Part shown: in pieces, positions 34,715 to 46,320 of the stretch
Position numbering within the stretch: position 1 is the stretch's first letter
How the letters are laid out: each line of letters opens with the position of its first letter
NCBI GenBank assembly: GCA_000611775.1
Contig: KK106983.1
Span: forward strand, 2,228,808-2,292,807
DNA: 64,000 nucleotides
Origin: Umbilicaria muhlenbergii
Taxonomy: Eukaryota > Ascomycota > Lecanoromycetes > Umbilicariales > Umbilicariaceae
Direction of reading: 5' to 3'
Notes under the pieces: generated by a model
The model's input: only the letters and a program-made list of their open reading frames with translations
Told to the model about the DNA's origin: nothing
Database searches by the model: none
Program-made: the position numbers and the translations under genes

Positions 34715-35837
34715 TTATAGCTTCGATTGACCTTCCTGTTGAACTGCCATAATCCTAAAGTTGGTCCTTGGGAAATGGATCCTAATTTCCTTGTTTGTCT
34801 TCGTTTGGCCCGTCACAATTACTTCCTTTGTAGTCAAAGCCGACAATTTCCCTTGGTCGTGGTTCCTGAATCCAGAATCTATCGGCCATACCTCGACATC
34901 CTGCCCCTTCTTCAAATCGAGGGGATCATTCTCATCGACTTGGCCCTCTTGCTCGCTAAACTCGGCTTTATTGATCTGAGCGACGGCGTCGACGCCTTTC
35001 AGTGTGGTCGGTTTGGGTGCCGATGACTTGGCTGCGGAGACGGCTTTTTGAAAGCGATCGATATATGCGAAGACTTTGGGATACTGCTTCGCAGAGATGA
35101 TTTTGGGTGGCAAGGCGCCTTTGATGCCAGCGAGCCAGTGGAAGGGCCACACAGCTACAAATAGCACATCCGCATGAGCAAACGGTAGCAGCGTTCATTA
35201 GGTATGGCGAACTAACCTTCAATATCTGCCAAAGACGGCTTTTCCGTTTTCAAGACCCATTGCCTCCCATCCGCCAACAAGCCCGTCTCCAAGAGATCGA
35301 ATGCCTCTCTCAGATGCGCGAGCGCCTCTGGCCGGTTCCTTGTAATATCCTCCTTCGCCCAGCTTCTCCCGGTATACTCTTCTCGATCCTTTGTGAACTT
35401 GGAATCGTTCAAGAGTGGCATCTCCGGAGGAAGGGTCTGTGCTGCTCGAACGAAGACGCCAGAATCGATGGTCCATTTCTCAAGCAGCTTCTCAATGGCC
35501 TTTTGGTCGGCTTGAGATGCACCGAGGGCTCCGGAGGGGAACTTTTCCTCAAGCTTTTGGAGGATGAGGCGCGTGTCACAGTAGATGTCCCGGCCAATGG
35601 CCATGACGGGTATGCGACGATATTTGACGCCGAGAGCGCTCAAGTCTTCGCGGGGTAGGGTAACGGGCTGCATGCATTGAGCATATTCGATGCCTCGAAG
35701 TGCTAGATACCAGGTCACCTGTATGTAGACGCGTTAGTCATGTTCACGGAATGGTTCGGGCTTAAGGAGGAGCATACTCGTCTCGCATACGGTGAGAACG
35801 AATAATGAAAGAAGACGATATCATTGGGAGGGCCCAT
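34715..35837 (-). CDS. Glutathione S-transferase-like protein
   Basis: Exons 35778-35837, 35217-35718 and 34715-35154 give 333 residues; introns are 59 and 62 nt, with a GACTAAC branch in the first. The N-terminal thioredoxin-fold GST domain spans about 1-85: IVFFHYSFSPYARRVTWYLAL, with the Ser/Tyr region normally used to bind glutathione, and YRRIPVMAIGRDIYCDTRLI, including the cis-Pro after IPV. A helical GST C-terminal region follows with SLADIEAVWPFHWLAG across intron 2. After about 240 there is an extra domain (AEFSEQEGQVDENDPLDLKKGQDVEV and on) that ordinary GSTs lack; fungal GST-like proteins with this extension are common. Role is probably detoxification or thiol transfer; substrate unknown. 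Confidence 0.9.
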
Positions 35838-36379
35838 ACTACGGAATGCTCGGTAATAGACGCAAAGGGAAGGGCTCGAGAGAGTAGTAGCTATGGCAAC
35901 ATATGGTCTGTGTCTGTGTAGAATGTATGGAAACAGGGGACAGCTTGAGGAGAGTGCTAGTTGTGCTCCATAGGAATAGGTCAGGCGCAGGATGTAGATT
36001 GGCTTTATTCCGTACGGAATACTCGTACTGATGTCGCAGATCGGAATCTCGACACCGCGGTCGAAGGTAAATGCGGGGGATCTGCACCGGGCCAACGCGG
36101 CCTCAGCCTACACCCTCGCGTGCCTCGGTCTCCTACGCAGTCACGTGGCAGTCTTTCCGGAGTGACAAGCACAACCCTTGCCCGGCCCCCCCACCCCGAT
36201 CGCTGCTCTTACGCGATCAAATGCGTTCCAATGCTCATTCCAATGCTCATTCGAGTGCTCCTTCAAATGCTCAAAACCAAAAACCGAGTTTGAAGTAGTC
36301 GAGGCTACCTTACCACCGCTACCTTACCGCCTCGCTCTTGAAAGCTATGATGGACGGGACGCATTGGCCAGTAATGACT
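35838..36379. other. Intergenic; short 12-bp imperfect repeat
   Basis: Upstream region of the GST gene and 3' flank of the next minus-strand gene. Around 36227-36275 a 12-bp unit (CCAATGCTCATT) is repeated about four times with changes. No gene. Confidence 0.5.
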
Positions 36380-37847
36380 TCATTGCATAGACCGGCCTGT
36401 TCCCCTAGACCGGTCGTTGCGCTCCGACTCGCCTCTCCTCACACCATGGACCCTGGATTCATTTTCTAAAGCGAGTTCGTCTGTGGATGTCTCGGACTCG
36501 CCAGTGGTCCTATACGTAGAGGCTTCGCTGTCGCCAGATGGATCGAAGCATCTATCCCCGCCTTGGCTGGTTGCCCTCCCGTTCGCTTCGTCAATGAAAT
36601 CAGATCGCTTCTCCGTTGCCCAATCGCGAGCGTTTCGGTACGCAGTTGCCCCGTGCCGAAAAGTGTCTGGGTCGCTGCTCACAGCCCATCGTTTGAGTTT
36701 ATGCGTATGATATTCAGGTTGACCATCAGGATTAGCCGGTTGCGTGGGATGCACGGTGTACATCTCAAGAAGATGGCCGTCGAAGGTTGTTGTAATCGTA
36801 TAAGCGTTATTGTCGTAGACTGGCTCCGGTTGACCGTATGATTGGAGATGCTGCATAGCACGAGCACCCAACGCGCCATCATACAGAGCTTGCCGACCTG
36901 CCACAGCCCTAGAACCAGCGGGCCCCTTCCCTTCCGTGAAGTGGTTAGGCAATACTGGGCCGCTCTGGTTTGTTGTCGGCACAACGTAATGATTCAAGTC
37001 TTCCATAATACGCGGGTGGAGTTGTTCAGGACGGGCTCCATAGTAGTAATCCGGTTTCGCATCACAAAGAGAACCGTCTGTTAGTGGGGCCAAATTTTCA
37101 AATGGTCTTTGTATGGCGGAGGGAATGTCAGCTTCGCCCCGAACAGTCGGAAATACATTGGTCATCACTTCGGACTCATTCACAGCGCGGTTACCTCTCC
37201 TTTCAAAATCATCGAATGTCCCATCAGAGAACTGGGATGATGAGAGAGATGGCCTTGGCTGCATCATTGCTTGCTGAATTTCTTCCCAGTTCTCCGGTCT
37301 CACAGAGGTACGGCCGTCCAGGTATTCATACCCATCCGGATAGACGCCATGATTGATAAGATGCTGTCCGAAGCCTGGGTTATACGCTGAAATTCTCCTG
37401 GCTTTCGTGGTAGATTTGCGGGAACTGGAAGGGGTTCTGTATGGGGTTTTCCGCGGCGGCATGGTACCTGGAGGCGAAGGTGTTTCGGCGAAGCCTCGAT
37501 ACTAGAGCGGCGATGTTAGCAATGATCTAAATGCCGTCATGGGCCTTCCATACTCCTCTGAGATCGCGAAGATCTGGACCGCCACGTCTGGCAAACCGCT
37601 TCAGTTGAGGTATATATCGTTTCAACGCAGTGGCATCTCTTGGAGAATCAAGCCGGCTCACCGAAGCAGCAGGCGTAGGAGCAGGGCTGGCAGCTAAGGA
37701 GTTCCGTCGATCGAATTCCTTCAACGCTGGTGGACACAGCGGCACTTTCGAAAGATTATCCCAAAACACGATTCTAGCTTCCTCTTGTGATCGAAATCCC
37801 GCTCTTTTCCACTGAGGCTCATATGAGGGTGTAGAGTCTGCGGTCAT
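36380..37847 (-). CDS. Fungal family protein, possible PD-(D/E)XK signature
   Basis: Two exons, 37554-37847 and 36380-37501, with a 52-nt phase-0 intron (GTATGG donor, CTCTAG acceptor); 471 residues. The splice restores RRGGPDLRDLRGYRGFAE. The N-terminal part has VFWDNLSKVPLCPPALKEFDRR; the conserved core includes INHGVYPDGYEY, MMQPRPSLSSSQFSDG, NLAPLTDGSL and NNAYTITTTFDG. I recall this as a large, often multi-copy family of uncharacterised proteins in filamentous fungi. In the core, AKPDYYYGARP (Pro-Asp at about 248-249) is followed by HFTEGKG (Glu 288, Lys 290) and a helix beginning GRQALYDGALGARAM. That order resembles the PD-(D/E)XK nuclease signature. The nuclease idea is inference; the Ser/Arg-rich ends look disordered. 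Confidence 0.83.
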
Positions 37848-38352
37848 ATCGATTAGGGGGACAGCTTGCGTTTATAACCGCGTGCTGTGGAAGTCTGGAT
37901 TGTAGGCATAGGCGTAGATGAGAAGTCCGTAGAATCAAGGGGAAAGCGCGTATTCTAGAGAATGGGATCTTCGAACGATTGCAATAGCACATGGCGGTTT
38001 CATCCAAATGCTCTAGCCTGAGTCGTGAGTACGGAGTATTGGCCATCAGACAAAGAATCTGGGCGAACGTACAAAGACCCCAAGCGTATTAAGGGCGTTG
38101 GTAGCCGCAAGCGTGTCTTCATACCCTCTTTGTACGAGGTGTTTGGTAATCGCCTCACTATAAATCACCGGTCGCTTCAGGCAAAATCAAGAGGGTTCCC
38201 CATCCTTCTGGTAACGTTGCACAACTCATCCCTCCTTCAAGCCAACAGCTTTTCAAAGGACTAGAGTTGTCCAAACGAAACGAAGCCCCATCGCCTTCTT
38301 ACTTCTTTGCGCGTCGGGAGAGAGACTTCGTACAACATGTGCGACATTAGCC
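37848..38352. promoter_or_regulatory. Divergent promoter, fungal family protein / CK1
   Basis: 505 bp between two start codons facing away from each other. A long ORF here (38025-38264) lacks any motif and is taken as chance. Probably carries both promoters. Confidence 0.45.
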
Positions 38353-39453
38353 ATGAAGAGTCTTGTGAGTGATTTTGCCAATGTCGAAATCTAAACACGC
38401 ATTGAATTTTGCCTGGCAGGATCTCCGTGTCAACGGGAAGTATCGATTACAGCAGAGGATCGGTGGCGGTAGCTTTGGTCAGGTTTATCGTGGTATGCTA
38501 GTCCAGACAACAATAGCCAACATTGACTGACCACAGTCCAGCTACCGATGTGGACAACGACGAAGAAGTGGCTATCAAGCTTGAGCATGAGTCAGTCGAC
38601 CAACCATTCCTCCAGGAGGAATACGAGGTCTACGAATCCCTAGCTGGAGGTACTGGCATACCAACCGTGCACTGGTTTGGTTGGGAATGCGAGTACCGTG
38701 CCATGGTGTTCCAACTTCTCGGCCCCAGTTTGGAAGATCTATTCAACTATTGTGGCCGCCAGTTCTCGCTCAAGACGGTGTTGATGATTGCGGATCAGCT
38801 GATTGCCAGACTCCAATACATACACTCGAAAGATGTGATCCATCGAGACGTCAAACCTGAGAACCTCTTGATGGGTACGGGCAAGAACGGAAACTCCATC
38901 TATGTTACCGACTTGGGCCTCGCCGCGGAGTATCGTCCCTTTCGCTCGCCTCAAAGTGTCCCCTCGGAGCCTCGACTGCTTGGTACGGCCGTCTTCGCAA
39001 GTGTCAATGGTCATCTAGGAGTCGGTAGGCGGATATGAATTCCTCGCGCTGTACAAAGTTGCTAATGATAAAGCAGAGCAATCCCGACGTGATGATATGG
39101 AAAGCCTTGGGTACATATTGCTGTACTTCCTTCGTGGCAGCCTGCTTTGGGAAGATTTGGAAGGAGAGACGAAGCAGGAGAAATATAGACTCATAAAGGA
39201 GAAGAAAGAAACGATCAGTATGGACAAGCTCTGTGATAATGTACCACGGGAGTTTAGAGTCTATATGGCTCATGTCCGAGCGTTGAAATTTACAGACAGA
39301 CCCGATTACTCATATCTGCGGAAGAAATTTCGGAGTCTTTTCATTCGGCGTAGGTTTGAGTATGACAACGTTTTTGATTGGACAGTCAAAAAGTTCTTGG
39401 AGCTTCACCCTGCTGCTATGGCGCCGCAATGTAGGGTATCTGATCGGCCGTGA
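38353..39453 (+). CDS. Divergent casein kinase 1 family protein kinase
   Basis: Four exons: 38353-38364, 38420-38492, 38542-39024 and 39077-39453, giving 314 residues with consistent phases. The kinase domain is complete. The Gly loop is IGGGSFGQVYRA (across intron 2), the ATP-anchoring Lys is in VAIKLE, and the catalytic loop is IHRDVKPENLLMG. The CK1 marks LGPSLEDLFNYC and HLGVEQSRRDDMESLGY (across intron 3) are present, as are DRPDYSYLRKKFR and FDWTV. The activation motif is DLG (VTDLGLAAEYR) instead of the DFG normal in CK1, and several other positions differ from the Hrr25/Yck consensus. The long C-terminal tail or palmitoylation site of Yck kinases is absent. It is probably an active but divergent paralogue with its own role; a pseudokinase is unlikely since Lys, HRD and the Mg-binding Asp are kept. 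Confidence 0.9.
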
Positions 39454-40324
39454 AGTGGGATGTCTTCCGCCCGTTAAGTCTTAGTTGTAAGTCTTGTTAT
39501 TGCTGAGGACCTGGGGGCTGGGAACAGACAGAAAGGTTTATCTGAGAACAATGAATTTGTTGGCTTAGAAAATGGCTGCTTTAGGCTCCTACCAAAGCCT
39601 GGGGCAAGCCTTTCCGCCCTACTACCTTGCGTATTTGCCAGCAGAAAACATCATACATCATGATTTTGATCTACTCCGAGTAAGAAAGTTCTGTCCCCTC
39701 AGAGGCGCAGCTTAGTGCACCCCGTGCTGCGCTTGGGTGTAGGAGGGGGTCAAGCGATGGGTCAAGCGATGGGTCAAGCGGTGGGTCAAGCGGTGACCGA
39801 TGTGAGGACGAAAATATACTCGGCTAAGGATGCTTACTACAGTATGAAGAGCACCCTATAACGATCTAAGTACCCACACCGATCCGCAGAGATGACAGGC
39901 ATCGACGAAACGACCCTTGTACGGAGTGGAGGACTCCTACTTCAACCTCTCCAGCATAAGGTAATAGTTGTGAGATTCTTGGCTGTGTAGCTACAATGTC
40001 TGATAGGCTGAAGGCAGTCGAAGGTGACAGCAGGATGACAGACAATTAGAACTTGATATGCTTCATAATTGGGATGTTGCTGAAGGGGGAAGGGGGGAAA
40101 TCAATTGATCCTGGTGTGGCATTTTTTTGGTCACCCGCGTGCCCTAAGGTACTTGGCCTAAAATTTCATTAAACCTCCGAGTCTGCAGTACTCCAACGCC
40201 TTTCGACCTATACAGTATTTGCTCTCCGTTTAATTCTTCTCCTGTTGGTCTTTACCGCGTTTCCCATAGTATGCATCCCTAGCAAGTCAGCAAAGTGTTC
40301 TCTCTCGCGGATCCTTCACTCGCA
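39454..40324. other. Intergenic with a 12-bp tandem repeat
   Basis: No gene seen. Four tandem copies of GGGTCAAGCGRT lie at 39747-39794: two with GAT, then two with GGT endings. The rest is the 3' flank of the CK1 gene (+) and of the small membrane protein gene (-). Confidence 0.55.
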
Positions 40325-40549
40325 TTACATCTTCTTGCCGCGGTCAGCCTGCGTTGCTGTTCCCTCCAGACGGTCGAGAGCTTCTTCGATCAAGCCAATG
40401 TGCCCGCGCAAGGTGCCCTCCAACTCGTCCATGCGAGCCTCATGTTCCTCGAGGTTGTAGATATGATGTGACCGGAGATAGAAAGTAGATCCCGCGATCG
40501 CGGAGAGGTTCACTCCTAGTAAAAAGAACGGGTTTCGGAGGTAAGACAT
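40325..40549 (-). CDS. Small single-span membrane protein
   Basis: 74 residues from the ATG of MSYLRNPFFLL. A hydrophobic stretch (FFLLGVNLSAIAGSTFYL) is followed by an acidic helical region (NLEEHEARMDELEGTLRGHI, then EEALDRLEG) likely to form a coiled coil, and a basic end. The frame stays open further upstream (AKAASTIIKPSRLV), and a CACAG acceptor-like site precedes that segment, so the true N-terminus may include another exon. Position back-to-back with RAD30 suggests a shared promoter. Family not recognised; small mitochondrial or ER membrane proteins often look like this. Confidence 0.5.
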   Translation of the reverse strand: MSYLRNPFFLLGVNLSAIAGSTFYLRSHHIYNLEEHEARMDELEGTLRGHIGLIEEALDRLEGTATQADRGKKM

Positions 40550-40842
40550 GACTAATCTAGATGGTTTGATGATCGTGCTGGCAGCTTTGGCCTGTGTAGG
40601 ATGCCATTGTGAATAGATATACTTGACAAAGAAACGTCTATGATGACATTTCCCAACACAAGGCGCTAGAAGGACGCTCCGAACGCGAGGCGCGTCGGCG
40701 AGTTTAAGTGGTTTGAAACCGCTCGATACAGGTGTTGCAGCATTCCGTCCCTTAGTTTCACGATACACCATGTTAAGTCTTCGATCATGGGAATGATCAT
40801 GTTCCAGCAGCGCATAAGGGTCTCCCAAGAGCCTTCGATATC
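40550..40842. promoter_or_regulatory. Divergent promoter, small membrane protein / RAD30
   Basis: 293 bp between the two start codons. If the small membrane protein has an upstream exon it lies here. No specific binding site recognised. Confidence 0.4.
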
Positions 40843-43011
40843 ATGTCGTCCTCCCAACCATTCCTCCCCTCCTCGCCCATCTCCCTGACCACTGGCAGTG
40901 GACGCCGGCGAAGATCTCGATTCACGTATAAGCATTTGTCACAGCTCAGCCTATCAGCGACATCATGTCCGCTCAGAGTCATTGCTCACATAGACTTGGA
41001 CGCGTTTTACGCTCAGTGCGAGATGGTCCGACTCAATGTCCCGGAAGACCAGCCGCTCGCAGTTCAGGTAAGTTAAATTTCCGGCGGACGCAAGTCTGGA
41101 TCAAGCTGACGTTCACTTCAGCAATGGCAGGGTCTCATCGCCATCAACTACCCGGCCAGGAAGTACGGCATGAACAGGCATATCACCATCAACGAAGCCA
41201 AGAAGCTGTGCCCGGATCTGATCATGCAGCATGTCGCTACGTGGAAAGAGGGCGACGAGAAATGGGCGTATCACAAAGATGCTTTCGCACATATTGCAAC
41301 ACATAAAGTGTCATTAGATCCATATCGTCTGGAGTCGAGAAGGATTCTAGCATGCATCAAGGACGTTCTACACGCGCCTCCCGTTCAGAAAGTTGAGAAG
41401 GCCAGCATAGACGAGGTATTCTTGGATCTGTCTGCACAGATACATTCTATCCTACTTGAACGGTACCCAGAGCTTAATGGACCAGCGCCTTATGACGATC
41501 CGACAGAGAGCCTTCCACGTCCTCCTACAACAGCTCTGGACTGGAATACCGACGCATTGGTGGATCTTGACACTGCGGAGACGGAAGATGATGACCCTGA
41601 TTGGGACGATATTGCAATGTTGATAGGTTCGGAACTTGTGCGATCAGTACGTGCTGCCATCCGTGAGCGGCTGAAGTACACTTGCTCGGCGGGGATCGCA
41701 AAGAACAAGATGATCGCAAAGCTGGGCTCGGCACATAAAAAGCCCAACCAGCAAACCATTGTCAGGAATCGAGCTGTTCAACAATTTCTTGGAGGCTTCA
41801 AGTTTACTAAGATCCGAAATCTGGGGGGCAAGCTAGGTGATCAAGTGGTTTCCACTTTTGGCACCGATTTGGTGAAGGAGTTGCTCGAAGTACCTCTCGA
41901 GCAGCTGAAGTCCAAGTTAGGGGACGACACAGGATCATGGGTTTACCAGGTCATTCGAGGGGACGAGCAGAGCGAGGTCAACTCGCGTACCCAAATCAAG
42001 TCCATGCTCTCTGCCAAGTCGTTTCGGCCGAGTATCAACTCTATGGAGCAGGCAGTCAGATGGTTACGCATCTTTGCCGCCGACATCTACTCCAGGCTGG
42101 TCGAAGAGGGGGTCAACGAGAACAAGCGACGGCCCAAGACTATCAATCTTCACCATCGACAAGGGGGTCAGATGAGGTCACGCCAGGCTCCGATACCCTC
42201 AGGCCGACCTATTGACGAGATGCTGATCTTCGACCTAGCAAAGACTCTCCTTGGTCAAGTTATTGTGGAAGGAAGAGCTTGGCCATGTGCGAATCTGTCG
42301 TTGAGTGTTGGTGGTTTCGAAGATGGCCCAGCTGGAAACCGAGGGATTGGGGGTTTCCTCGTCAGAGGCGAAGAGGCAAAAGCCATGAGATTCACAGCAC
42401 GAGACGCTGACCACCGTGCTCTGATGGTTGGAGATGGTAGACCGGAGAAGCGACGCAAGGTTGATGATGGGGGTATCCAGAAGATTTTTGCAAAGAGGGA
42501 AGAAAGCCGAGAAGAGCAGGACGAGGAATCCGATTTCGATCGGAACACCCCGGTGGAGGAAAGGCATTGGATAGCAGATCAGCATCACGACGAAGAGCGA
42601 GGCTCGGATACGGATGTCTACGGCCATGCAGAATTACGAGGGAAAAATGTCTCGCCAGAAGAGCGGTCTACGGAGGCTGCAGATGCCCACAAGCGTACCC
42701 AAGAGATATCAAACCCCTCGCATCAGTCATTGATTGAAGCCTACACCTGCGACAGATGCAGCAAATCCATGCCAACGTCGAATCAAGAAGAACACGAAGA
42801 CTGGCATTTTGCCAAAGACCTGCAGGCGCAAGAGCGCACTACCGCCACCTCTGCCGGCACAAGGCCTACTTCTGCATCACAAGGTAATAGCAAACCCATC
42901 AGCGTAGGTCCTGCTAGAGGCCCTAAAAGACCCGGAGGAGCTGGACAGAACGGGGCGCAGGTCCAGAAAAGGGTGGAGAAAGGTCAGAGCAAACTCGTCT
43001 TTGGGCGTTGA
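40843..43011 (+). CDS. RAD30: DNA polymerase eta (Y-family)
   Basis: Two exons, 40843-41067 and 41122-43011, with a 54-nt phase-0 intron; 704 residues. Palm motifs are VIAHIDLDAFYAQCE (about 46-60) and ASIDEVFLDLS (about 168-178), which together hold the metal-binding acidic residues. NYPARKYGMNR is the finger region and CSAGIAKNKMIAKL the Y-family palm signature. The little-finger domain follows (KTINLHHRQGG). Near the C-terminus, YTCDRCSKSMPTSNQEEHED with a further His (DWHF) is a C2H2 UBZ ubiquitin-binding finger. The final QSKLVFGR sits where a PCNA-binding PIP box ends other fungal homologues, but it lacks the paired aromatics. The enzyme copies past UV dimers and other lesions after recruitment to ubiquitinated PCNA. 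Confidence 0.95.
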
Positions 43012-44984
43012 CGGTTTGAAGAGATGTCACTGGTGGTTCCCTCACCGCATGACCTAGAAGGTTTCCAAGTGGCCGGCTGGGAGTGGTACTATCTCCAGCA
43101 AAGCATAGCTAGCGAAATTGGCTGTTGGCGTCAACACCAAGAGTAGCCCCGGTTCTTCTCAGGGTTGTCGCAACTCGTGGTCCTAGTACAGGCGGTCTGC
43201 TATCCATCGGTGCGCTGTTTTCTCCGTGGAAAGGAGTAAGCTATCTGACTCAGGTCGAAGCCCGTTCTGCAAATCAGTACCTCATAAAGCCTGAATTGGG
43301 CTCATCCCCCACGAACACGCCATGAGATAGGCGCCGGATACCTTGCCCTTGGGCCCTCGCTGGGCTAGGATTCCACGTATGGCGGGCCGCCGAGACGTGC
43401 GCCGCTAGAATGCAGCGCAACGGGGGGGGAGGAGTAACAGCGAATGGAAAGGTGATTTGCCACGCTGGAAACAGTGGGATGATTTCAAGGAAATGGGCAG
43501 AAGTGGTGGGGATCAGATAAGCTCATGATAGTTATGGCGGGTTCCCGGTACACAACATGGTGGAGCCTGCCGGGCATCATAGGTGGAGCCTTATGTAGCA
43601 CATAGTTTCGGAAAGCAAACTTGTCCTTTGTGACTCCTGATTCACATATTGCACTGACCGAAGGCGGCAACAGTGACGGTTTTCAATTCACAGAGGCGCT
43701 AACCACATACCAGGAGGGCTCTGCGAGTAAGTCATGTGTAGTCTACCGCACAGCGTAAGTCGTTGCGAGGTAACATGCGCGTCCATCCAAATTCGGTCAC
43801 TTGAAAGGATTTCTGGACGCTTTAAACACTAGTAGTCCAGACCACGCGGCGAGCGGAAAGTCGGCACGGCAGATGGCAAGTAGGAGGTCCACAGCAGGAC
43901 AAACGGCACATGAAAGGAGCAGGAACGGACGAATGAAGCCCAGGAGTGGGCGAGTACCTGATGTTGGCGTCGAGGCTGACATTTAAAGTACGCTCCTCCG
44001 GCGTGCGGCCAGAGGGACAGGCTGAGGGCTGTGAGGGTGTTGGCTCAGCCAGCCTGACGGCGTGACTGGCGAGCCTGGCGAGACTGGCTCCTGCGCGGTT
44101 TGCTCCGATGTCAGGAGCGCATGGGCTCGCATGGTGTCGTGATGGCTGCCTTAAGCTACCGAGGCGTTGCTGCCCAACGTCTTCAGTTCAACCTTGCAAA
44201 CGAAAACAGTGCGTCTCCGCCATAAGCGCAGCGAATGCGACCTGATCGTATCGATCAGACTATCAAATATATCATCCACCACGCCTCGTCACACCCTCCG
44301 TCATGCCCGCCGACGGCTGACATTGGAAACTCGTGGGCGCACTTTGCATCGAGGCTGGGCCGAAGACTTGACCGGTGGACTGGTGAACTGTTGCCTCGGG
44401 GAACTGTTTGATTCTTGAATGCTTGACTCCTTCAACCACTGCCCTCGTACCCCCGAGCTGAAGAGTGGAGAGGCGTCCCATGCACGCTGCAGGCATCTCC
44501 CCAACTGACCAAGCCCAAACGAGCTCGCCACGCATAAGAGCCTCGCGCGTCCCACCCACCCCTTTCAGCTCTTGGCCATCCAGCTCCCACCATACGCTGA
44601 CCACCACGTCGAGCTCGCATTGTCTCATCCCAAGCGACCGAGCCAATCTCCTAGCACATTTCGATTGGCCCGAAAAAAGAGATCGTCGGCACTGGAGGGA
44701 GACGGACGACTAATCGCTCCTTAAAAGGCCTTGGACCTCCCCCTTCACTTCGCGGCCGACCCCGCCCGCTTGAAACCTTGGAACGAGGCTGTCTCCTGTT
44801 TTACTCGTACGCGCCCAACTTACTCTGCCACTTTGTGCATAGGTCGTCTTGGGTACGAGCCAGCCTTCTTCAACCTTGAGCCTGATCTTTCCATCCGTCC
44901 TCCAACTCTGACTCCATCGGCCCATCTAGCTCTCTGATCTGTGGCACATCGGTCTGTTCAAAAACACCGGAATTATCCAGGGTA
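43012..44984. other. Intergenic and pyrimidine-rich leader of the RfeG-like gene
   Basis: No gene supported. A G-run (AACGGGGGGGGA) lies near 43420. From about 44.2 kb to the next start codon the plus strand is C/T-rich and carries only chance ORFs, consistent with a long promoter and 5' leader. Confidence 0.5.
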
Positions 44985-46320
44985 ATGGCTGCTCGTCGTG
45001 ACGAGCGCGACCGTGACCAACGTCGTAGACCTACCGACAGAGACAGGATTGATAGGGAAGAACCCCGTCCATCCAGAGATGACCCGAGGGCAGTCAGAGA
45101 CGATCCAAGAGGGGCCAGAGAAGAGGCCCGTGGACCGAGAATCCCCGGATTGGGCGAATACTTCTTGCCAGGAGATGGCATCGATCGGCAAGTTCTACAG
45201 GTAGAACTGTGCAAATTTCTGGGCAGTGAAGCCCTCGCAAGACCGGGAGAATACAACGTCTGGCAACCTCACAGACTACTCTTGAACTTTTGGGGCTGAG
45301 ACTGACCTACTTCAGGGTCAGAAGGGGTATCTGATTAGAGCAGTCCGTCCCTTTACTCCGGTAATAAGAGCCCGTCCGATCGTATCTGCCGTCCGCTGAC
45401 TCTCAACTCCCCTCTTAGGCGATGGTAAGAAGCCTCAAAGATTCGTCTCGAGAGTACAGATCGGAGGTCCGCGATCTACGAATGCAAGATTACGAAGGTA
45501 GTACTATGCACAATCTGCGTTTGATAGTATACCTAACACCGCATCAGTGCCATACCAAAATTCGGGAACTTATCGAGATGCGGAGACTCGCCGGCGTCAG
45601 GACCCAGGCCAAATGAATCCAAATCAGATGATCCTGGATGACCCTTACCAGTACCAGTCTAGTTCCAGCCGTGCACCACTGCAAGGAGGCCCATACTCAT
45701 CTGCGTCTGAGTACTCTTCAAGAACGGCAACTGCTTCGAATGTGCTTTACACATCAGGACCTGGATACTCTTCCAGGGCAGGGTTAGCTCCAGCGCAGCC
45801 TGGATATCCAGTCACAACCATGGGAGGGGCCTATAATGACGCCGATTATATTCCGGTGCCCGCCGGAGACTATCCGGTTCCGGGAGGAAACCATCAAGCG
45901 CAGTCATACATGCAGTCTGGATACGGATACCAAGGGCCGCCTCCAGGTGTGTCTTCCGGTAGGGGAAACCCAAGAGATGATTCGTACCTATACTATGACC
46001 AAGCAACTGGTCAGCCACTGTCAACCACTAGTGCAGGTGGTTATCCCCCAGCGTCCAGTACAGCAAGAGAGCCGAGGATAATACCGGGATATGACCCAAG
46101 AAGCCAGCCAGGATATGATCCACGGTCATCGCCTGGATATGATCCAAGGTCTCAGCCGGGATATGACTCACGGACACAACCAGGGTATGATCCGAGGGCC
46201 CAGCCGGGATATGATCCGCGGACAGATCCAAGATATGAGGATCCACGATCGGTGAGAGCAACTGAGTCTAGTGGCCGCCAGCGTCCGAGAGACGACGATC
46301 GTCGTCGACATCGAAGCTGA
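44985..46320 (+). CDS. rfeG: RfeG-like putative transcription factor
   Basis: Exons 44985-45257, 45316-45360, 45419-45497 and 45548-46320 give 389 residues; introns are 58, 58 and 50 nt and all phases agree. The N-terminus is a run of Arg/Asp repeats (RRDERDRDQRRR, then RDDPRAVRDDPRG). The conserved core reads GLGEYFLPGDGIDRQVLQVE, then FLGSEALARPGEYN, and across introns GQKGYLIRAVRPFTPAMVRSL; the last matches what I remember of Aspergillus RfeG-family proteins. The second half is low complexity, with about seven copies of an 8-residue unit (PGYDPRSQ and variants) at 46084-46240, and an Arg/Asp-rich end. DNA binding has been proposed for RfeG from its name family; nothing in the sequence proves it. 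Confidence 0.8.
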
